From assembly GCA_902594145.1 (NCBI GenBank), contig CACJLA010000005.1, positions 1-55,852 on the forward strand: a DNA stretch of 55,852 nucleotides, read 5' to 3'. Source of the stretch: an uncultured Alphaproteobacteria bacterium. Its GTDB lineage: Bacteria > Pseudomonadota > Alphaproteobacteria > HIMB59. Under the pieces are notes generated by a model, which ran no database searches, was not told where the DNA came from, and worked only from the letters and a program-made list of their open reading frames with translations. The translations under genes were made by a program, and so were the position numbers. Below are positions 53,511 to 55,852 of this stretch, one piece after another; position 1 is the first letter of the stretch; every line of letters begins with the position of its first letter.

Positions 53511-55148
53511 ATGTCAGAAATTGTAAGAGAAGAATTAAGCTATGATGTTGTAATAGTCGGTGCTGGGCCAGCTGGTTTATCTACAGCTATAAAATTAAAA
53601 CAGTTAAACACTAAACTCTCTGTTTGTATTTTAGAAAAATCTTCTGAGGTAGGGGCACATATTCTTAGTGGAAATGTTTTTGAAACAAAAGCATTGGATG
53701 AACTTATACCAAATTGGAAAGATTTAGACTCTCCAATTAAAACTGATGTTCGATCAGAGGACTTTTTATTTTATACAAATAATAAAAGTATAAAAATTCC
53801 AAATTTTTTACTCCCAAAAGCATTACAAAACCATGGTAACTACATAATTAGTTTATCGAACCTTTGTAAGTGGTTAGGAGAATTTGCAGAAAATTTAGGT
53901 GTAGAAATTTTTCCAGGATTTGCTGCAAGTAAATTAATTTATGATGAGTCCAATCAAGTCATAGGAGTTCAAACTGGTGACATGGGTTTGGACAAAGAAA
54001 ATAATCCCAAAGATAATTTTGAGCCTGGAATTAATATTAAAGGCAAAGTTACAGTATTATCTGAAGGATGTAGAGGTCATCTTGGAAAAGAAGCTTTAAA
54101 AAAATTTAATTTAGATAAAAATAATAAATCACCACAACAATATGGAATCGGTTTTAAAGAAATTTGGGAAATTAGCCCAGAAAACCATAGTTTAGGTAAA
54201 GTCTCTCACAGTGTTGGTTGGCCCTTGAGTAATGATATTTATGGTGGGAGTTTTTGTTATCATGCTGAAAATAATCAAATATATTTAGGTTACGTTATAG
54301 GTCTTGATTATAAAAATCCTTATCTATCTCCATATGATGAGTTTCAACAATTTAAAACACACCCTGATGTAAAAAAATTACTTCAAGGTGGGAAAAGAAT
54401 TTCTTATGGAGCAAGAGCTTTAATCGAAGGTGGTTTACAAAGTCTACCTCAAATGCATATGCCTGGAGCACTTTTAATAGGCTGTGATGCAGGCACACTG
54501 AATATGCCTAAGATTAAAGGTTCCCACACTGCTATGAAGAGTGGAATTATAGCTGCAGAAGTAATCGAAAATCACATCTCTAAAAATGAGGATTTATCAT
54601 CATATGAAGATAAATTTAAAAATTCTTGGGTCCATAAAGAATTACATCAAGCTCGCAATGTGAAACCAAGTTTCCAATGGGGTTTAATTCCTGCAATTAT
54701 ATTTACTGGCATTGATCAAAAATTATTTGGTGGGAAGCTTCCTTTTACTCTTCAACACAAACATGCAGATCACGAAACATTAATACCTGCCAAGGATGCA
54801 AAAAAAATAACATACCCTAAGTATGATGGAGTATTAACTTTTGATAAACCTAGTTCAGTTTATTTGTCTGGAACTAATCATACAGATGATCAACCATGTC
54901 ATTTACTTCTCAATGATAAAGATTTATCAACTACATACACAATTGAGGAGTATGATGAACCTGCTCAAAGGTACTGTCCAGCAGGTGTTTATGAGGTAGA
55001 ATTTGATGAGGAAATTCAAAAAAAAGTCTTAAAAATTAATTCTCAAAATTGTATTCATTGTAAGACTTGCGATATTAAAGAACCATCGCAGAATATAGAG
55101 TGGGTAACACCTGAAGGCGGTGGTGGACCTATTTACTCTGGAACTTAA
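53511..55148 (+). CDS. Electron transfer flavoprotein-ubiquinone oxidoreductase
   Basis: Membrane-associated FAD/4Fe-4S enzyme that passes ETF electrons to the quinone pool. The 545-residue protein has the FAD motif VVIVGAGPAGLSTAIKL, a GAHILSGNVFE segment, IGCDAGTLNMPKIKGSHTAMKSG, and a C-terminal cluster-binding region with CPAGVYEV, CIHCKTCDI and the final EGGGGPIYSGT. Length is standard. It completes the etfB-etfA-ETF-QO unit, and its stop overlaps the convergent downstream gene by 4 bases. Confidence 0.96.
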   Translation: MSEIVREELSYDVVIVGAGPAGLSTAIKLKQLNTKLSVCILEKSSEVGAHILSGNVFETKALDELIPNWKDLDSPIKTDVRSEDFLFYTNNKSIKIPNFLLPKALQNHGNYIISLSNLCKWLGEFAENLGVEIFPGFAASKLIYDESNQVIGVQTGDMGLDKENNPKDNFEPGINIKGKVTVLSEGCRGHLGKEALKKFNLDKNNKSPQQYGIGFKEIWEISPENHSLGKVSHSVGWPLSNDIYGGSFCYHAENNQIYLGYVIGLDYKNPYLSPYDEFQQFKTHPDVKKLLQGGKRISYGARALIEGGLQSLPQMHMPGALLIGCDAGTLNMPKIKGSHTAMKSGIIAAEVIENHISKNEDLSSYEDKFKNSWVHKELHQARNVKPSFQWGLIPAIIFTGIDQKLFGGKLPFTLQHKHADHETLIPAKDAKKITYPKYDGVLTFDKPSSVYLSGTNHTDDQPCHLLLNDKDLSTTYTIEEYDEPAQRYCPAGVYEVEFDEEIQKKVLKINSQNCIHCKTCDIKEPSQNIEWVTPEGGGGPIYSGT

Positions 55149-55636
55149 CCGAAGTCGTATTCAAAATTTTGTGAAGTAGCATTAATATTTATTAATTTAG
55201 CACCATGTTTGATATGAAAGTGTGTAGCAATAGGCGTAAGTGGTGAGAGAGTAATAAAACGATCAACATTACCCATTTCTTCTTTAACAAATTTTTTTGT
55301 ATTAAAAATTGTCTCTTTACCTGCGCCTCTTTTTCTTGACCAAACAGTATAAGCAACAGCAATGTGACCATTCTTTTCATGGAAAGCGTTTTTACTCATT
55401 AAATCAAGTTCTTTCATAGTTTGTGGTACTTCATTACAGAAAGCGATACATATAAAACCTTCTACACTTTCATTTGATTTAAGGCCATAAATTTTTCTTC
55501 CATAAGATGTTCTAAATTCATTATCTAAATCTGGTCTAATTGGATCTTCACTTGTATCGACAGAGTCCAGTTCGACAAGAACTGCTTTAGATAGCCATGC
55601 AAAAAAATTATTTAATCTATTTTTAATTTTTTCCAC
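55145..55636 (-). CDS. Uncharacterised protein resembling the acyltransferase-fold end of malonyl-CoA decarboxylase
   Basis: A 163-residue protein that I do not recognise with certainty. The C-terminal stretch FITLSPLTPIATHFHIKHGAKLININ recalls the GNAT-like catalytic part of malonyl-CoA decarboxylases, where a conserved 'LSP' and 'ARFHLxNGA' are found, but the protein is far too short to be the full enzyme. No membrane segment is present. It starts with GTG one base after the stop of the small upstream frame, so they are probably translated together. Function is unknown. Confidence 0.65.
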   Translation of the reverse strand: MEKIKNRLNNFFAWLSKAVLVELDSVDTSEDPIRPDLDNEFRTSYGRKIYGLKSNESVEGFICIAFCNEVPQTMKELDLMSKNAFHEKNGHIAVAYTVWSRKRGAGKETIFNTKKFVKEEMGNVDRFITLSPLTPIATHFHIKHGAKLININATSQNFEYDFG

Positions 55637-55637
55637 A

Positions 55638-55829
55638 TTACAACCAATTCTGTTTCATTGATAATACGTCCTCATCACCATTCATTATGATAGTTTGTAA
55701 ACTCTCAATTTTTGGAAGAATGCTCGATATATAAATACTAGATGTTATTAATTTTGCATCTAAAAAATCTTTATCAATTTCACTATTATCTTTTAATTCA
55801 ATAGATTTGTTAGCTGTTTTCATCATCAT
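55638..55829 (-). CDS. Small hypothetical protein
   Basis: A 63-residue, mostly polar reading frame (MMMKTANKSIELKDNSEIDKDF...) with no recognised motif. A GGGGG tract lies shortly before the clustered ATG codons, and the next gene on the strand starts one base after its stop; both speak for a real, co-translated gene. It is close to the window edge and could be an accidental frame. Confidence 0.45.
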   Translation of the reverse strand: MMMKTANKSIELKDNSEIDKDFLDAKLITSSIYISSILPKIESLQTIIMNGDEDVLSMKQNWL

Positions 55830-55852
55830 CCATCCCCCAAAAATATATCCTA

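Noticed and set aside
1..55852. CRISPR arrays, insertion sequences, phage or integrase genes
   Set aside because: No regularly spaced repeats, transposase-like proteins or terminal repeats were seen; gene content is uniform in base composition and syntenic in style.

Overview
The window reads as one continuous, gene-dense stretch of a very AT-rich, streamlined marine alphaproteobacterial chromosome, in the style of SAR11 or the HIMB59/AEGEAN-169 group. The support is the low GC, very short or negative intergenic spacing, many TTG/GTG starts, and the gene repertoire: ATP-synthase zeta-type inhibitor (DUF1476), RibBA with a degenerate second domain, a proton-pumping pyrophosphatase, a tripartite tricarboxylate (TTT) transporter, glycine-betaine/dimethylglycine catabolism and a TPP-riboswitch thiamine-salvage operon. 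The taxon is an inference; no rRNA lies in the window. I see no mobile elements, CRISPR arrays or phage genes, and no gene-free stretch exceeds 300 bases.

Layout. (1) 1-9.4 kb: housekeeping run lepB(partial)-rnc-recO-rpiB-glyA-nrdR-ribD-ribE-ribBA-ribH-nusB, then hppA. (2) 9.4-16.6 kb: bamE (reverse), plsX-ihfA-merR, rplM-rpsI, a small lipoprotein, hom, glpX, recJ and a tRNA-Glu(TTC). (3) 16.7-29.8 kb: central-carbon/C1 region. It holds a serine-glyoxylate aminotransferase with a PanE-like reductase, a convergent quinone oxidoreductase-sucC-sucD operon, and a divergent operon of TctC-TctB-TctA transporter, GntR/FCD regulator, ThDP-dependent acyl-CoA lyase, formyl-CoA transferase (Frc) and a stand-alone 10-formyl-THF hydrolase-like protein. 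Two perfect 17-bp palindromes and one half-conserved copy flank these units and look like operators of the local GntR regulator. (4) 29.8-37.1 kb: an Mrp-like cation/proton antiporter cluster with three ND-type subunits, an MbhD-MbhE fusion and no conventional MnhA. (5) 37.1-41.9 kb: mixed genes (chorismate mutase, LOG-type hydrolase, class I amidotransferase, EamA permease, glyoxalase, DUF1476, mmsA). (6) 41.9-45.7 kb: TPP riboswitch, SSS transporter (ThiV-like), thiM, thiE, thiD. (7) 45.8-55.8 kb: cspA, DjlA-like protein, betaine-homocysteine methyltransferase-like protein, choline-kinase-like protein, dimethylglycine/sarcosine dehydrogenase, NUDIX hydrolase, etfB-etfA-ETF:quinone oxidoreductase, and two poorly known genes at the edge.

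How it fits together. The 22-30 kb operon appears to import a small carboxylate, activate it with CoA from formyl-CoA, cleave it back to formyl-CoA and manage the formyl/folate C1 unit. The 46-55 kb genes would demethylate betaine-type substrates and pass electrons through ETF and ETF-QO to quinone. Both feed C1/folate metabolism, with glyA and the glyoxylate aminotransferase in the same window. The most interesting part is the predicted GntR regulon and its formyl-CoA/formyl-THF branch.
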